A stretch of DNA of 64,000 nucleotides from Trichoplusia ni (GCF_003590095.1 NC_039488.1:14074001-14138000); one strand, 5' to 3'; shown: positions 48,061-60,221, counted from the first letter of the stretch. Notes: generated from the sequence alone by a model not told the origin. Made by a program: numbers and translations.

Positions 48061-50874
48061 ACCTGCATAAGGTTTATACTTACAAAAAATTATAAAAAGA
48101 TTTAAGTTACATCTAACACAATGAAAGTTACCTGTCAAAGTTCTTTTTTATGGAATCATTAAGAAGTCTATAAACCTAATTTATGTTGGTTTTTAGACTG
48201 AGGTATGCTATTGGAATAACACTTTCACAAAATTTTAAATAACGCATTATGGGTATAAACTTAATCATTTACTTAACATCTTGTCTTTGACAAATGACCA
48301 CAAAATGTGTTCGTGTATTGAAATTTTTTTAGTCTAATAATCTCTCTCAATAGTCTCAATCTGGTAGTTCTACATAGTTCGACGATTTTACATGAAAGTC
48401 TCAAAAATAAATCGTACTACGATCAATTTCCTCTTTGAGAGTCCTCTCAACATTCGCTAATCTAATAAAAAATCAATGAAATGTATAGAAGTAACACTCC
48501 CTTTCGATAAGTGTATTTTTACTTGTCCCTGTCATACTTATATGTGGAGATAAAAAATATACATACATTGATTTGAGTAACTTTGGCTAGCTGTGTTGAA
48601 TGTGAGTTTAGTTAAAGTCCCACTCTGTCAGTTTTGTAATAACACGCTTAAGATAAATAACAAAATATAATAAGATAGTTGAGATCTATTCGATTAGCGT
48701 GCTAAGAGAGCTGTTATGAATATGAATACTCAAATGATATTAAAGGTGAATGATGGCCATAATTAAATGGTGAAATAACTAACAAGTGTCATTAAAGTTA
48801 GCAAGGCGGCAAGCTTTTGATTTCATACGCCAGATTAAATCAATTTGTCAGTAATTAGCGGGTTGCCGGTTGACGAAGCAGGATGTTTTACGCTCGACCG
48901 CTGTGCGTTGGGACATTTACTTAACTTTATAAGTGTAATTTCATAATGTTGAACAATATTAGTGGATATTTTTTTATGATAAACTTAATTATTGTTGATT
49001 AAAGTGTTAAGTCAAAAAACATTACGTATAATTTCTTTCTAGTGAGAAAAGCGCTAAGAGGCGTCACTCTTTAACAAAAAAGATACGAAATAAAAAAAAA
49101 TGGTTATGGGCTCGCACACCAGCGGTATTACAATTTTACCAAAGTAAGCTAAAAACTAAATAAGTTTTGATATTTCATAATGTGGTTAACAAGGCGTGGG
49201 AAATACATTATAGTCCAACATTGAGTACCTCTTAAATTATGTTTAAATTAACAAATTTTATACATGTCAGAAACATAACGCTTATAACGTTTAAATTTAT
49301 TTATATACTTGCTGTTTCAGTGATTACTTTTTATAACAAATTACAAAAAACCATCCTATAAATTAACTGCTAATAAAATTCAATTAATACTTGTCAATAC
49401 TTAATGATTTCGCTATAAATTCATATTAATTTAGTTATATAAGTTATGGCGTGTTGTCACACACGAAACTGTTTATCACGTCATGTAATTGGGACGTGTA
49501 TAGAAATGTTCGGTGGCCAAGTATGTGGCCATTATGATTGATATAGCAATGTGTCCATATATGACATAGTTGCGTGTAAGATAAATCGCTAATAGGATAG
49601 GTGATAGATTTCGTAATGTGTTAAGTAATGTTTACACATGTACATCTAGTAGTTAGTATATCTAATTAAGATGATGTAGAAAATATATGAATATGAGAAG
49701 GGGCAGTTAATGCTATGTTTTGATTTAGCAACAAGGTAGTGCTAATTGTTTATGTAAATTACATATTACCTGTTGGACGTTCTGTACACGAAGCAACTCG
49801 GACTAGGCTGACTCAGAGTCGCACAGAGCATGCGTGAGCTATTCTGTGACTCAGGCTTAAGCAGAAGAATTTTGAAAGAAGAAACCCTTTGTCCTTTTAG
49901 CCGGTTGTGTCCGACATATACCATCGTGTCTCGTTGCGGCGTACCCTCGACGTGCGTTGAAGTCATAGCCTTTTACCCTGGGAAAAAATACCTGACTTTT
50001 GTCAGCAGTCTTGTACCTACTCGTTAGGTTTGGATGTATCGTTTTGGTTGTCGGCAGAATCAAGTCGTTCGGTATCAAAGAGTTCTGTTAACTCTATACG
50101 ATAAACATGCGTAGCTTTCTACCGACACATATGCTTACAAGGTCAGCTCAATAATAAATACTGGCTTGAGCTAACGTTTAGTGATGAGAAAATTTAAATA
50201 CTCGATTGACAAATCATCTTAAATATTTTTTGTTCACGCCTTCGTGAATATTGTTCTTAGATAGATATGTTATAAAAGATTAACATAAAATGGCTACGCT
50301 ATTAGTCACTATAAATAACAATGTCCGGTATTTTGTATCCTGAGGCCAAACCAGAAAAACAAGACAACTTTTGTGGATTAATGTTAAACAAATTATTGAT
50401 AGTCGTCATATTTTTAATAGAATTAGGTTTTGAGGTTTTAATGGGTGTTGGTCTCCAATTTTGTAAGAACGGCCGAAAACGTATACTTATTTCGTCATTT
50501 TTCAATGAATTTATACATAACTGCCAACCCTATTGCATTATAGTCTATGAATTATTTATCGATACCTAATGCGGTATCGAGTTCGTATTGAGTCCGAAGT
50601 CATGTATGACAAATGAGCATCGCAATGACTGTCACTTCAATTGTTTAGGAGAGAATGTTCAAGATAAAAATATGTTTATTTATCGTTTGACACATCAAGA
50701 CGGGTTGTTGCCACAGTATTTACATAAAGTTTGATGTTATCGAAAATAATGGAGTCTTTTAGTATGGATTGAATAGATCTTTATAAGTAATCTTTTGCTA
50801 AATGTAGCGAGTTAATTTTAATTATCATACGCAATTTCTATTAACATCTAAATCAATAAATCTACTGCACGAAA
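48061..50874. other. Non-coding sequence, nothing secure
   Basis: Short frames at 49766-50078 and 50302-50569 appear on both strands and have no recognised domain. Confidence 0.45.
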
Positions 50875-50970
50875 AGCCGAGTGGTTGAGGCCAAATCCTT
50901 GGTGGTGGTTGAATCCTTGTCCTGAGTCTGGGTCTGCCTGTACCTATCTGTGACTTTTTGTTTAGAAAAT
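50875..50970 (+). repeat. Possible degraded tRNA-derived SINE
   Basis: CCGAGTGGTTGAGGCC could be an A-box region, and GAATCCTTGTCCTGAGTCTG resembles the B-box and body of the SINE at 59178-59360 (there CTTGTCCTGAGTCT). Too diverged for certainty. Confidence 0.4.
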
Positions 50971-52435
50971 CATTACGACATCATTGTTAAATGCTTTAAA
51001 GCGGGAGTCATTTTTCGAGCCTCCCCTAACAACCGGTAAAAATATCATGATCTAAATCTATCAACTAATTTGGTTAATATTTTTTTACACACCGTTGCTA
51101 CTGTATCGCTGTTAAAATACTTAGAGGTAAGTAGGTGTCTACTCTTCGCTATCACAATAAACAATTTGTTTAACCTTCAAGCTTAATTAGTAAGTTGTAT
51201 CGCACAATCAACATTGCTTGTTTCACGGGAGTACTGCACCGATAAATTGTTCGGAGGTGTTTTGTACAGACAGCAATAGACGTCGTTTAGACCAATCCAA
51301 TTTGTAAACTGCCAGTATTTTCGCTGGCATATAAAAATGCTATTTACAATGCTTTAAGTACAATATATCAAACCTCCTTTGTTTCCAATACTATTAGAGT
51401 AAGTCATTGAATTTATTGTGTACAGTTGTTTTGAAAATCTGGTTGTGTAAATCGACTTTTATTGCTGACTGTACCTTGCGCAAACGCAGGTTTTGGTAGC
51501 CTCCTACGCATGCGTTTGTGAGAACCAGTCGTAATAGGAACACGCCTGGACGGACGATTCTGTAAATTGTATTATTCGATTGCGAAACGATTATGATACA
51601 ACTCTTGTAATTAAATCTACTTGATTGAACAAATTAGGTGCGTGCGTGAGTTGGGTAGAAAAATCGATAAAAATAATCGATAATCGGGTTGTTTATCGAG
51701 TTTTGCTAAACGCATGTGTGTAACTGTAATGAGGGGTTACCTAAATCGAATCGATGAGAGCACAATTATCACATAACTCGGCTTCGTGTGAAACAGAATA
51801 GAAAATGCGTTGCATTCGATTGTAAGGTTTGGTAATTATGTTAAATTGATGATGGAATGTGATCGACGTATGCTTACATTATGTATATTGCTAACCTGAA
51901 CAGTAAAAAATGTGCAACAGTGAATTAATCATTATTAAAGTAAGTATCTACCAAAATTGCAATGGCAATAAAATTTTGCGCTCTTGTAGTCTTAGTATCT
52001 AGTACTAGGTGAGATATTGGGTCCATAGATAATGAATAAAGGTGGTTTATACGGTTTCACAAACGTTCAACTTAAAAAATAATAATTTTTTAGTCCTCTA
52101 CTTCAGACAAAAAATATAATAAATCTATTTAGAAATCCAATACATGCATAACTCATCGATTAATAAACAATAAACTACATTCAACAGTTACTAAAACCGT
52201 TAATACCTGAACATAAGTATCGTATATTATGGCAAGGAGGTCGTATATGTCTATCGATTCCAAAATGGACGCGACATTGGCAGCTCTTCAACAACTTAAC
52301 CCAATTTAGAGAAGGCTATCGTTACTGTTTGTTCTTTCGTAAAGTTGGGTACAAACCATGTTTGGTTGAAGTTTTTATAAGAATGCAGAAGCGTTATGAT
52401 CCATTGTTGACCTACTACAGGGTACAGTACCTTTT
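50971..52435. other. Non-coding sequence, nothing recognised
   Basis: AT-rich. Several ATCGATAA-like words cluster at 51661-51705, of unknown meaning. Confidence 0.45.
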
Positions 52436-52542
52436 ATTATACTTATAAATGCAAAAGCATGTGATCGTGTTTATGTACATGTTTGGTTACTGCTCACGCT
52501 CAAACGGCTGAATCCAATTTGATGAAATAATGTGTAATACAT
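52436..52542 (+). repeat. Dispersed repeat split by the foldback element, left part
   Basis: ACTTATAAATGCAAAAGCATGTG, then CGGCTGAATCCAATTTGATG, matches a widespread lepidopteran repeat. It continues after the foldback element at 54429 with GATTAACATAGCTACTTTTA. So the foldback element landed inside this copy. Confidence 0.6.
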
Positions 52543-52550
52543 GGTTATAG
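52543..52550. repeat. Target site duplication of the foldback element, left copy
   Basis: GGTTATAG, repeated at 54421-54428 directly after the other arm. Confidence 0.9.
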
Positions 52551-53280
52551 ATGTCCGTATGGATTGAGGAGCCACTTTCGATTTAAAAAGGAAGCTCGCC
52601 CCCTTATTTAGTAGGAAAGTAAATAATTTTGTAGACCGAATTCTGAAATTTGTAGTATAATATGTCTAAAGTTATGTAACTGTGAATGTGGCTCCTCAAT
52701 CCAAACATCTGAATTGAGGAGCCACCTGAAACACGGATTGTATTCCATGTATATTTTTGAAAATTTTGTATCATTTAGTAGCAATTGTGTATAGTGTCTA
52801 CTAAAAATTTGAGCCCAGTACTGTTTATATTCAAGAATATACAATACTTTTAATGTGGCTCCTCGATCTATACACAAGAGCATGAATTGCCATGAAAGTT
52901 ATTGGTCAATTTATATTCCACTCTAAAGACATTTAGTAGTAAGTGTGTTCGAATTTGTAGTATAGGGACAAAGTAGTAGACTGAGCGAATTCAATAAATA
53001 AATGCATTTCATTTGGCTCCTCAATCGTGACGTCTGCATAATAAATAATTGACTGTACCTACCTGAGATCAAAACGGAATAAAATACCAGAGACACTAAC
53101 ATTTAGTATGAACGGTCTACTAAATACATATGCACAGATCAACATTGTATCTGTTCGGTATCTGAAAAACAAATCACTTCTAAATATTCCTTACGAATTC
53201 GCTATTTAGGGTGACCATGTTATATGAATTAAACTAGGATGATTCATTTTTGAAATTTAATTTTTCGACAATATTCGGTA
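52551..53280. repeat. Left inverted arm of the foldback element
   Basis: 730 bp, the reverse complement of 53691-54420. Contains GTGGCTCCTCAATCC and AATTGAGGAGCCACC facing each other at 52688 and 52711, a hairpin within the arm. The 91-codon frame found here (52608-52883, minus) has its exact twin in the other arm (54088-54363, plus). It is taken as a by-product of the repeat. Confidence 0.95.
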
Positions 53281-53317
53281 CAAAGATTCTTCATAGGTTT
53301 AGGATATTTAGTATCTA

Positions 53318-53710
53318 GTCAATTTCGACATAAGTTAAAGAATGAATTAATATTGGTTGGTCGGTGCTTTTATGAATTTTACAGTGAGAATCATAGTCAT
53401 CATAACAAAACATCTCATCATTCGCTGGGTAGTGACATTTATAGTGACCCATTCCAGCTTCGCTAATCGCAGGGATAATTTCTATAACGCCTATTAAAGT
53501 ATATAAGCTACTTGAAATCATTAAAGTTTGTGGTACCTCGTTTACTCTAAACCTCGTAGAAACATTTAGTTCAAATGACACTGTTTTTGATACAGTATAT
53601 TTACACACTGTTTGGTGGTTACAAGATGTGCAAACGTTATTTTCTTCTACAATACAAATTGCATCTTCTAAACTTTGGATTCCAAAAACATACCGAATAT
53701 TGTCGAAAAA
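53318..53710 (-). pseudogene. USP-like (peptidase C19) C-terminal fragment inside the foldback element
   Basis: 131 codons are open on the minus strand from a stop in the right arm (53711-53713) to TAG at 53315-53317. There is no ATG at the front, so it is a fragment; a GTG lies at 53608. It reads FGIQSLEDAI, then a CTSC cysteine pair, then NEVPQTLMISSSLYTLIGVI, then GMGHYKCHYPANDEMFCYDD. The GHY followed by an aromatic and DD matches the histidine box of ubiquitin-specific proteases, where the His is catalytic. The catalytic cysteine box is missing. Arthropod transposon proteins sometimes carry such a domain, so this may be the tail of the parent element's own protein or a captured host exon. 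Function of this copy is unlikely. Confidence 0.5.
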
Positions 53711-54420
53711 TTAAATTTCAAAAATGAATCATCCTAGTTTAATTCATATAACATGGTCACCCTAAATAGCGAATTCGTAAGGAATATTTAGAAGTGATTT
53801 GTTTTTCAGATACCGAACATATACAATGTTGATCTGTGCATATGTATTTAGTAGACCGTTTATACTAAATGTTAGTGTCTCTGGTATTTTATTCCGTTTT
53901 GATCTCAGGTAGGTACAGTCAATTATTTATTATGCAGACGTCACGATTGAGGAGCCAAATGAAATGCATTTATTTATTAAATTCGCTCAGTCTACTACTT
54001 TGTCCATATACTACAAATTCGAACACACTTACTACTAAATGTCTTTAGAGTGGAATATAAATTGACCAATAACTTTCATGGCAATTCATGCTCTTGTGTA
54101 TAGATCGAGGAGCCACATTAAAAGTATTGTATATTCTTGAATATAAACAGTACTGGGCTCAAATTTTTAGTAGACACTATACACAATTGCTACTAAATGA
54201 TACAAAATTTTCAAAAATATACATGGAATACAATCCGTGTTTCAGGTGGCTCCTCAATTCAGATGTTTGGATTGAGGAGCCACATTCACAGTTACATAAC
54301 TTTAGACATATTATACTACAAATTTCAGAATTCGGTCTACAAAATTATTTACTTTCCTACTAAATAAGGGGGCGAGCTTCCTTTTTAAATCGAAAGTGGC
54401 TCCTCAATCCATACGGACAT
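53691..54420. repeat. Right inverted arm of the foldback element
   Basis: 730 bp, the reverse complement of 52551-53280. Differences seen by eye include the bases near 53820, 53863, 53980 and 54005. Confidence 0.95.
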
Positions 54421-54428
54421 GGTTATAG
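54421..54428. repeat. Target site duplication of the foldback element, right copy
   Basis: GGTTATAG, identical to 52543-52550. Confidence 0.9.
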
Positions 54429-54590
54429 TATAGTGGTAGCCGGCACCTTGGATTAACATAGCTACTTTTATCCGACGTCTTTGAATCAGGGCAATATTTC
54501 CGCCGTCGCGTCACAATATGATTAAGGACTTCGATGGGGTCCGTCCGAATCTAGACGGGCTACCCCGATAAATGCACGTGAACATATAGT
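54429..54590 (+). repeat. Dispersed repeat split by the foldback element, right part
   Basis: GATTAACATAGCTACTTTTATCCG and TTGAATCAGGGCAATATTTCCGCC continue the repeat begun at 52436. Confidence 0.5.
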
Positions 54591-55300
54591 ATACGCGGTA
54601 AATATGTCAAAGCATACTTATTTAAATTTTCTCTAGTATGTGATGTACATATATAAAGGCTTCTATTACGTAGTTTGAACGAGGTTAGCTTAACCTTCAC
54701 CTCTCAAAATTATCAAAAGATTCTTGCTCCCAATGATAAAATGATAAATTAAGTTATTAATGTTTATTACTCATCAGATAAGTGAATTGAATTCAGAGAT
54801 ATATCATTATAGAACGTAATAATCAAAGTAAGTCGAAATAATAAAAGCCTTATTTATCTTATATCCACTTTGTATTCACTAAACATTTAATTATCTGCCT
54901 AAAGCACAATGAACATATAATTTTAATTCTTTGGCTCACGATCTTATGTTGTTATTTTAATCGTTTGTTAAATCTGTGTTTTTTTTATAAAAACCGACAA
55001 AGATTTTTTTAAGTTATAATAAAAAAGTTTCACATCATAACTGGTTAACATACTTTTAAAATTGTTAAAGTGTATGTACATATAAATTTAAAATTATCCA
55101 CTTAATTATTTACCGTTCTTTTAACAGACGTTTTAGACCTAGCTCTTGTCCTAGATCAAGGTGTTATAATTTTTAGATCAAAAATAATTGCCCGGGACTG
55201 TTTTATTTGCCTAATTACATCCGTACAGTAGAACTGTTTAGTGGAACTAAAGTAATACAATTCCTAATGATTTGATAACACCTTACTCACAGTCACGCCC
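54591..55300. other. Non-coding AT-rich sequence
   Basis: No frame or repeat recognised. Confidence 0.5.
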
Positions 55301-55363
55301 GACTAGTTTCGAACCCTACTGGAGTCCGTGTCTTAAGGACTTGGACTAGGTCCAAAACTAGTC
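55301..55363. repeat. Imperfect palindrome, about 63 bp
   Basis: GACTAGTTTCGAACC at the left end pairs with GGTCCAAAACTAGTC at the right end. The centre also pairs (GTCCGTGTCTTA with AGGACTTGGAC). This could be a small MITE-like hairpin. Confidence 0.6.
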
Positions 55364-55421
55364 GCATGACCCATAAATACGCGTGAGTAATTACGCGTTA
55401 TTAAAAATCATGAATCATCCT

Positions 55422-55540
55422 TCATCATCATCATCATCATCATCAGCCTATCGCAGTCCACTGCTGGACATAGGCCTCTCCAAGTGCACGCCACTGAGAT
55501 CGATTTTCGGCTTCTCGCATCCAGCTCCTGAATCGTCTTT
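55422..55540 (-). mobile_element. RTE-type LINE, extreme 3' end
   Basis: On the minus strand one frame reads RSWMREAENRSQWRALGEAY, then VQQWTAIG and a TGA stop at 55443-55445, the characteristic C-terminus of lepidopteran RTE reverse transcriptases. It is followed by a (GAT)n tail, seen on the plus strand as (CAT)8 at about 55422-55445. The rest of the element is absent, a typical 5'-truncated copy of about 120 bp. Confidence 0.85.
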
Positions 55541-57756
55541 ACGAAAGTTAATATGATAATACTATAACTTATCGTAAGTTCTGTCAATTATACCATATTA
55601 CTTTCAAAGTACCAATAGAATACACGAACATAATTCTATACGCGAAGTGGAAGTGTCAAGTCGTATAAGCCTGAAGAAAGTGTTCCTTAACAAGTTTCCT
55701 TTCATGGTAGACTGAGGTCGAGGTAATTCATGAGCAGACCTTATACGGTTGTAAGGTTGCACCGCTTAATTATTTAGTATAGGTCGATAAATCATGCTGG
55801 TATCAATGTGTGTGAGATGTTTGAAGATTGTTTTATGATATCTGTGATGATGACGCTGGAAAAGTGAAGAACGAAAAATAAATAGTTATTAGCTGTATCT
55901 TTAGTATCTTTCTTGGTGTGAGGCCCAGTATTATTAGAGTAGACCTCTGTTCAACCTATTTTTTTATAGTGATAGCTTTCATAACTGTTGTTTGTTGGGT
56001 TAATCGGTATAGCTTGTTAGAACTGGATGAGGGACGCACTGTACAGAATACAGTGGCAGGGAAAACGGAAGACAAAATACCTTAGTAAAGGTACCTTACC
56101 AAAGTATCTTAATTATATACCTTTAATCAAAAAAAATACTATCTCAGTCTTTCTTCAATTCTTACTATTTGCCATTCAGTTTAACAAAATTGGCAAACAT
56201 GTAATGAATAATTACACATGTATTTCATAAGTTACGTACTTGGTCTGTTGACTCAGCGACCGAAAATGGGTGTTGGCCTCCACTACATGAGAACGCTACT
56301 CAGAGTTCAAGATAGGTTAAATATCTTAACCCTCACATCTCAATCATTGCCAATACGTGAATGATGAAGGCATACACGATACATGCTGCCTCTACTGTTT
56401 TAAATCAATTTAGTTTTTCGAAAAGCAACTGCCTTTTGTTTTAGAACTGGCCGAATGATTGGGGCAATACTTTTTTTTGAACAACTAAATATCGTGTATC
56501 TTATGTAGTTTCTATACATATGATGTCTTGGTACTTGCGGAATATCTAAAAGGTCTATAGAGACTTGTTGGACACATTCTTTTGCCATTGAATCTAGTCT
56601 TGTGTTAGTACTTAACATAATGTGCCTATAAACTTAGCGAATAACTTTGATTTCCTGTAGAATATTTATATAATAAATATTGCTAAATGATGAAGTTAAT
56701 ATTCTATTCATTTTAGATTTTACTTGTAATCTTGTTTAAGTCCATAAAATAACTATAAAACCAGACCACATACTACATAGGAATTGTTTATATCCTAATA
56801 TAGTAATATAAAAACTCGAAATATATATTTTGTATTTATGACTTAACGAATCGAAACGTTTTTTACAGCCAAAATAAAACATTATAATTTTTATGAGTTT
56901 AAGGCGGAAATTGAATTTATTAGGTACCAGTCACTAAACAAAAATGTGAGCATTTGTCTAAAGTATGATGCACACGAGAAAACTAGAGATAAGAAACAAA
57001 AGTAAAATTTAGTTTCATTCCAAACATTTTCAACAAGCAAAATCTATAAAAAATTAGAAGTTATATTTCTATACCAATATCACATCTCAATATACGTTAA
57101 AACCTCATAATCAATCAAATATTAGCAACATTTTTTACCCTAATAACTGATATATTCAAGATCCGTGATAAACCGGAGTGTTAGAGTTATAAAATATATG
57201 TTAAACCGAGAATTAGTGTCTAAATTAATATGCACAATGAGAGGTATAACCGGACATACCAGACAAGCGATAATACGCGTCGCAATGTGATATCAAATGG
57301 AAGCTTAAATCAAATGTTATGATGAATGTGTCAGCTAGGGATGTAGAGTTCCGGGAGGGAAAAGTTTCGGTTATACGATGCTTCTTTTTTGATGATTTTA
57401 GATACATAGATGATACATAATAAACGAAATAAGTTCTCATTGTTTTTTTTTTGGTAATACCTAGGGGGACATTATTTAAGAATAGGCGTAGGACAAGTAT
57501 TTTGCTAATGGTTGTGCCCGATGTGACTGATTGTCTTGTGCATGTGATTTGCATGTTTTCGAAACCTACGCAATGATAAAATTCCTTAGTCTGGGAGTCG
57601 TTAAAATAATACACATCTTGGAGAAAGATATTAGCTAAGCCTCGCGCTGAGCAGAAACGGTGTTTAATATACTCAATACGTTTATTGCATTCCTAAATGT
57701 GAACTTAGGTTGAAGGAACATAAGGATATACATGATTGAGGTTTGCTGTAACAAAT
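55541..57756. other. Non-coding sequence, nothing secure
   Basis: A 129-codon minus-strand frame (57225-57614) has no recognised domain. Other frames are shorter and AT-driven. Confidence 0.45.
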
Positions 57757-57825
57757 ATATGGTTTATTGGATGCAGGTTGCACAAGAAAATATCTTCTGC
57801 AACCTGCATCCATATACCATATACA
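57757..57825. repeat. Hairpin with 14-bp perfect stem
   Basis: GGATGCAGGTTGCA (57769-57782) pairs with TGCAACCTGCATCC (57798-57811) across a 15-base loop. Flanks (TATATGGTTTATT and ATATACCATATA) extend the pairing imperfectly. It might be a MITE end pair or a small-RNA-like hairpin. Confidence 0.65.
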
Positions 57826-59177
57826 TATTATACCATCCATATACATAAGTCAAAAATAAGTTCAAAAATTTCATATCCGAAAACTAATCTTCAGAATTTC
57901 GTGTATGTATAAAATTTTTACTACGAACATCCCTAGCATTGACCACAGCATTGTCTATTCAAGTCATTATTATGTCGTTGTACCGTGAGTAAGGTACTAA
58001 TGAGGAAGCGATGTCCACGGAATGTTGATGTGGACTGAGATCAACTCTTGATGTGATGCCAAAGGTGAACAGGTTCCCTTAAGTGATGGAGCTCACTCGG
58101 ACGTTCATCAAGGATGGCGGTTCATTATAAACATTACTTCCATGTTTATCTTGATAAACATAACGAGAATGAGCAATAATAAGTTAAGTTTTATAAGATA
58201 GGATTTTGCCTGCGGGTTTTGACTGTTAATTTTAGTTATTACCGCAAAGTTATCGGTTATATTCGAGTACAACACTAAGCTCTTAATTGACGAGCTGACT
58301 TTGTATTCGTTTTGTCAAGTAAAGTGAAAAATAGATTTCTAAGACCGCCAGTCAATAAAATAGAGTTCTTGATACGGTAAGGTCTTTGTTGTCGTTCAAA
58401 TAGCTCCGTATCAAGGATAAGCAGTTTGGCCGCAAAAACTGATGTTAGAGTGTATTTTCTCAATCTGATGCTAAAATGGAAAGAAGTGAAATACTCCTCA
58501 CCTGTTAAGGACTTCTCAATAAAAGATTCTTGTTTGAATGATTAGCCGTTTAATTTAATGACAATGAATTTAAAATATAATTTCGATTCAAAATAATTTC
58601 GAAACGGTTTATACGTTTATGTGGTTATTGTTTTTCGAATGCTGGATTACACAAAAGAAAACTATTAAGTACCTAATCAATATAAATTTAAGTCGTATAA
58701 TATTTAATTTTATAGTACATTAAACTACGAATAAGATTATTAAATTAAATTATAAATTATTATTTATATTCAAACAGTTACACCTACGAGAGCGCTTTTA
58801 TTGCTTTTAATTAAGAATCAACTATTAAAAATGATCTTTGACCCAATTTCATGTTCAACGACTTTCAATAAAATAATAATTTAAACCATTAACCTTACAT
58901 ATTTATATGCACATTATTACAAGTGTATAAGGTTCACTTTTGTCTTCATATCAAAATGTTGGATACCTCAAAACACCCTTCAGTAATTCCTTTTAAGTAT
59001 CCATGAAAGACAAAAGCAAAACAAGAGACTGTGTCTGATCTAGTGTGACTTTTATGCATGGGTCTTTTGTCGTCTGTAACAATAACGAAAAACAAGAACA
59101 CAGAGGTGTATCGAAATTATAATTAACACGCATTATTTTGTTTGAATGTATAATGTTTTACAGTGTATAAATAACTA
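57826..59177. other. Non-coding AT-rich sequence
   Basis: No supported gene or repeat. Confidence 0.5.
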
Positions 59178-59360
59178 TTTTTTTTTTCTAAATAAAATCG
59201 ACTCCGACACTGAGGAATTTAATCCTTGTGTCGCGGGGAGATTCAGAAACATTCAAGTCAGAGACTCAGGACAAGTATTACGCCGGGATCGAACCCACAA
59301 CACGTCGCGCTCAGTGGGTTTGGCGTGGTGACCCCAACCACTGGGATATCCGGGCGGTCA
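59178..59360 (-). mobile_element. tRNA-derived SINE
   Basis: On the minus strand it begins GACCGCCCGGATATCCCAGT (A-box region near 59339-59349), has the B box GGGTTCGATCCC (59285-59296), then CTTGTCCTGAGTCTCTGAC and ends in a 10-base A run (plus-strand T run 59178-59187). The two boxes form the internal RNA polymerase III promoter of a tRNA-like head. It is not a functional tRNA gene, since no cloverleaf with an anticodon arm and acceptor pairing is seen. Confidence 0.85.
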
Positions 59361-59388
59361 TTTCGTGCTGAAGGAAAAACAATGTAAT

Positions 59389-59592
59389 TAAGGTTCCGCT
59401 CTCCATGCGTCAGTCCGCTAATCTATCACCAACCGTTATAAGTAGATAGTTGAAATTTTCTGCCTGTGGTGCTGGTGACATATTTCTGCTGCCGGTATAA
59501 CAAAAAAAAAAATGCAAGCGTTAGTAGGGTGTTAATATTTGTAAATTCCTCAACGTTGCAAGTCCGACTCGCACTTGATCGGTTCTATTTTT
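59389..59592 (-). repeat. Dispersed repeat (CAAGTGCGAGTCGGAC type)
   Basis: AAGGTTCCGCTCTCC at the left, GTAGATAGTTGAAATTTTC in the middle and CAAGTCCGACTCGCACTTGA at the right. It is the reverse-oriented relative of 43121-43418. Confidence 0.7.
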
Positions 59593-60221
59593 AAATTTTA
59601 ATCGTATAATTTCACAAATGCAAATTAAATCCAATTTAGCATAGATGAGGCCAGATACCCACAACATATAAGGCATTGCACCTTGTCTATTATATCCGTG
59701 TATTGAGTGGGTCATTGCAGGATTAAAGAGGTTTACGACAATATTAACTGACTGCACCGTAAGATAACCGTACCTTTATATCTTTGGTATAGAATACTGC
59801 TTTGTAAACTTTAGTATGAGTTCTTGAAGCGGGACAGTGTATGATTCGCGAGCGCTGTCTCGCTCTTAAGGTGGTAAGTAAGCTGCTTTAAGGGCTCGTG
59901 GTATGTTGGTATTGTTTATATAAGTAAACATTAAGCTGGTTTGTAAGTGTAGCATTAAGTTCTATTAAGATTATACCACAATGGATTGGGTCGTAAATCT
60001 TTATCGTGGGGATCGGTAGGGATGTAGGCGCTTTGCAAAACATATGTTTGTCCAGTCATTTTGGTACTTAATATTTAGTATGTCAAAAACATGGTTCTAC
60101 AACTAAACTTTTTGACATTACCCGTAAATCTGCGGTTAAAGTGGAATAAGGCTGTGCACGTTTGTATTATAATCTATGAACGAAAATTGCCACCGAAATC
60201 TCCCTATAACAAAACTCACGT
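59593..60221. other. Non-coding sequence
   Basis: No supported gene. Confidence 0.5.

Larger units (their letters stand above)
52551..54420. mobile_element. Foldback DNA element with 730-bp inverted arms
   Basis: The left arm 52551-53280 is the reverse complement of the right arm 53691-54420. Both are 730 bp with only a few substitutions seen by eye (at least four). The ends read ATGTCCGTATGGATTGAGGAGCC. The centre 53281-53690 is 410 bp. An 8-bp duplication GGTTATAG flanks the whole, as expected of a cut-and-paste transposon; 8-bp duplications occur in hAT, P and related groups, and foldback elements of flies show 9 bp. Each arm holds about five copies of GAGGAGCCAC-type words in alternating orientation (52566, 52688, 52716, 52855, 53014) and several ATTTAGTA words. 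No transposase is present, so it would depend on another element. The superfamily is not assigned. Confidence 0.93.

Noticed and set aside
52608..52883. A 91-codon frame found identically in both foldback arms (also 54088-54363)
   Set aside because: It is duplicated by the inverted repeat, contains the iterated arm motifs and has no recognised domain.
57225..57614. A 129-codon minus-strand frame
   Set aside because: No recognised domain and no gene context; could be chance in AT-rich DNA or a decayed transposon piece.
59285..59296. GGGTTCGATCCC as a tRNA gene B box
   Set aside because: It belongs to a SINE with a poly-A tail; no cloverleaf with anticodon arm and acceptor stem is present.
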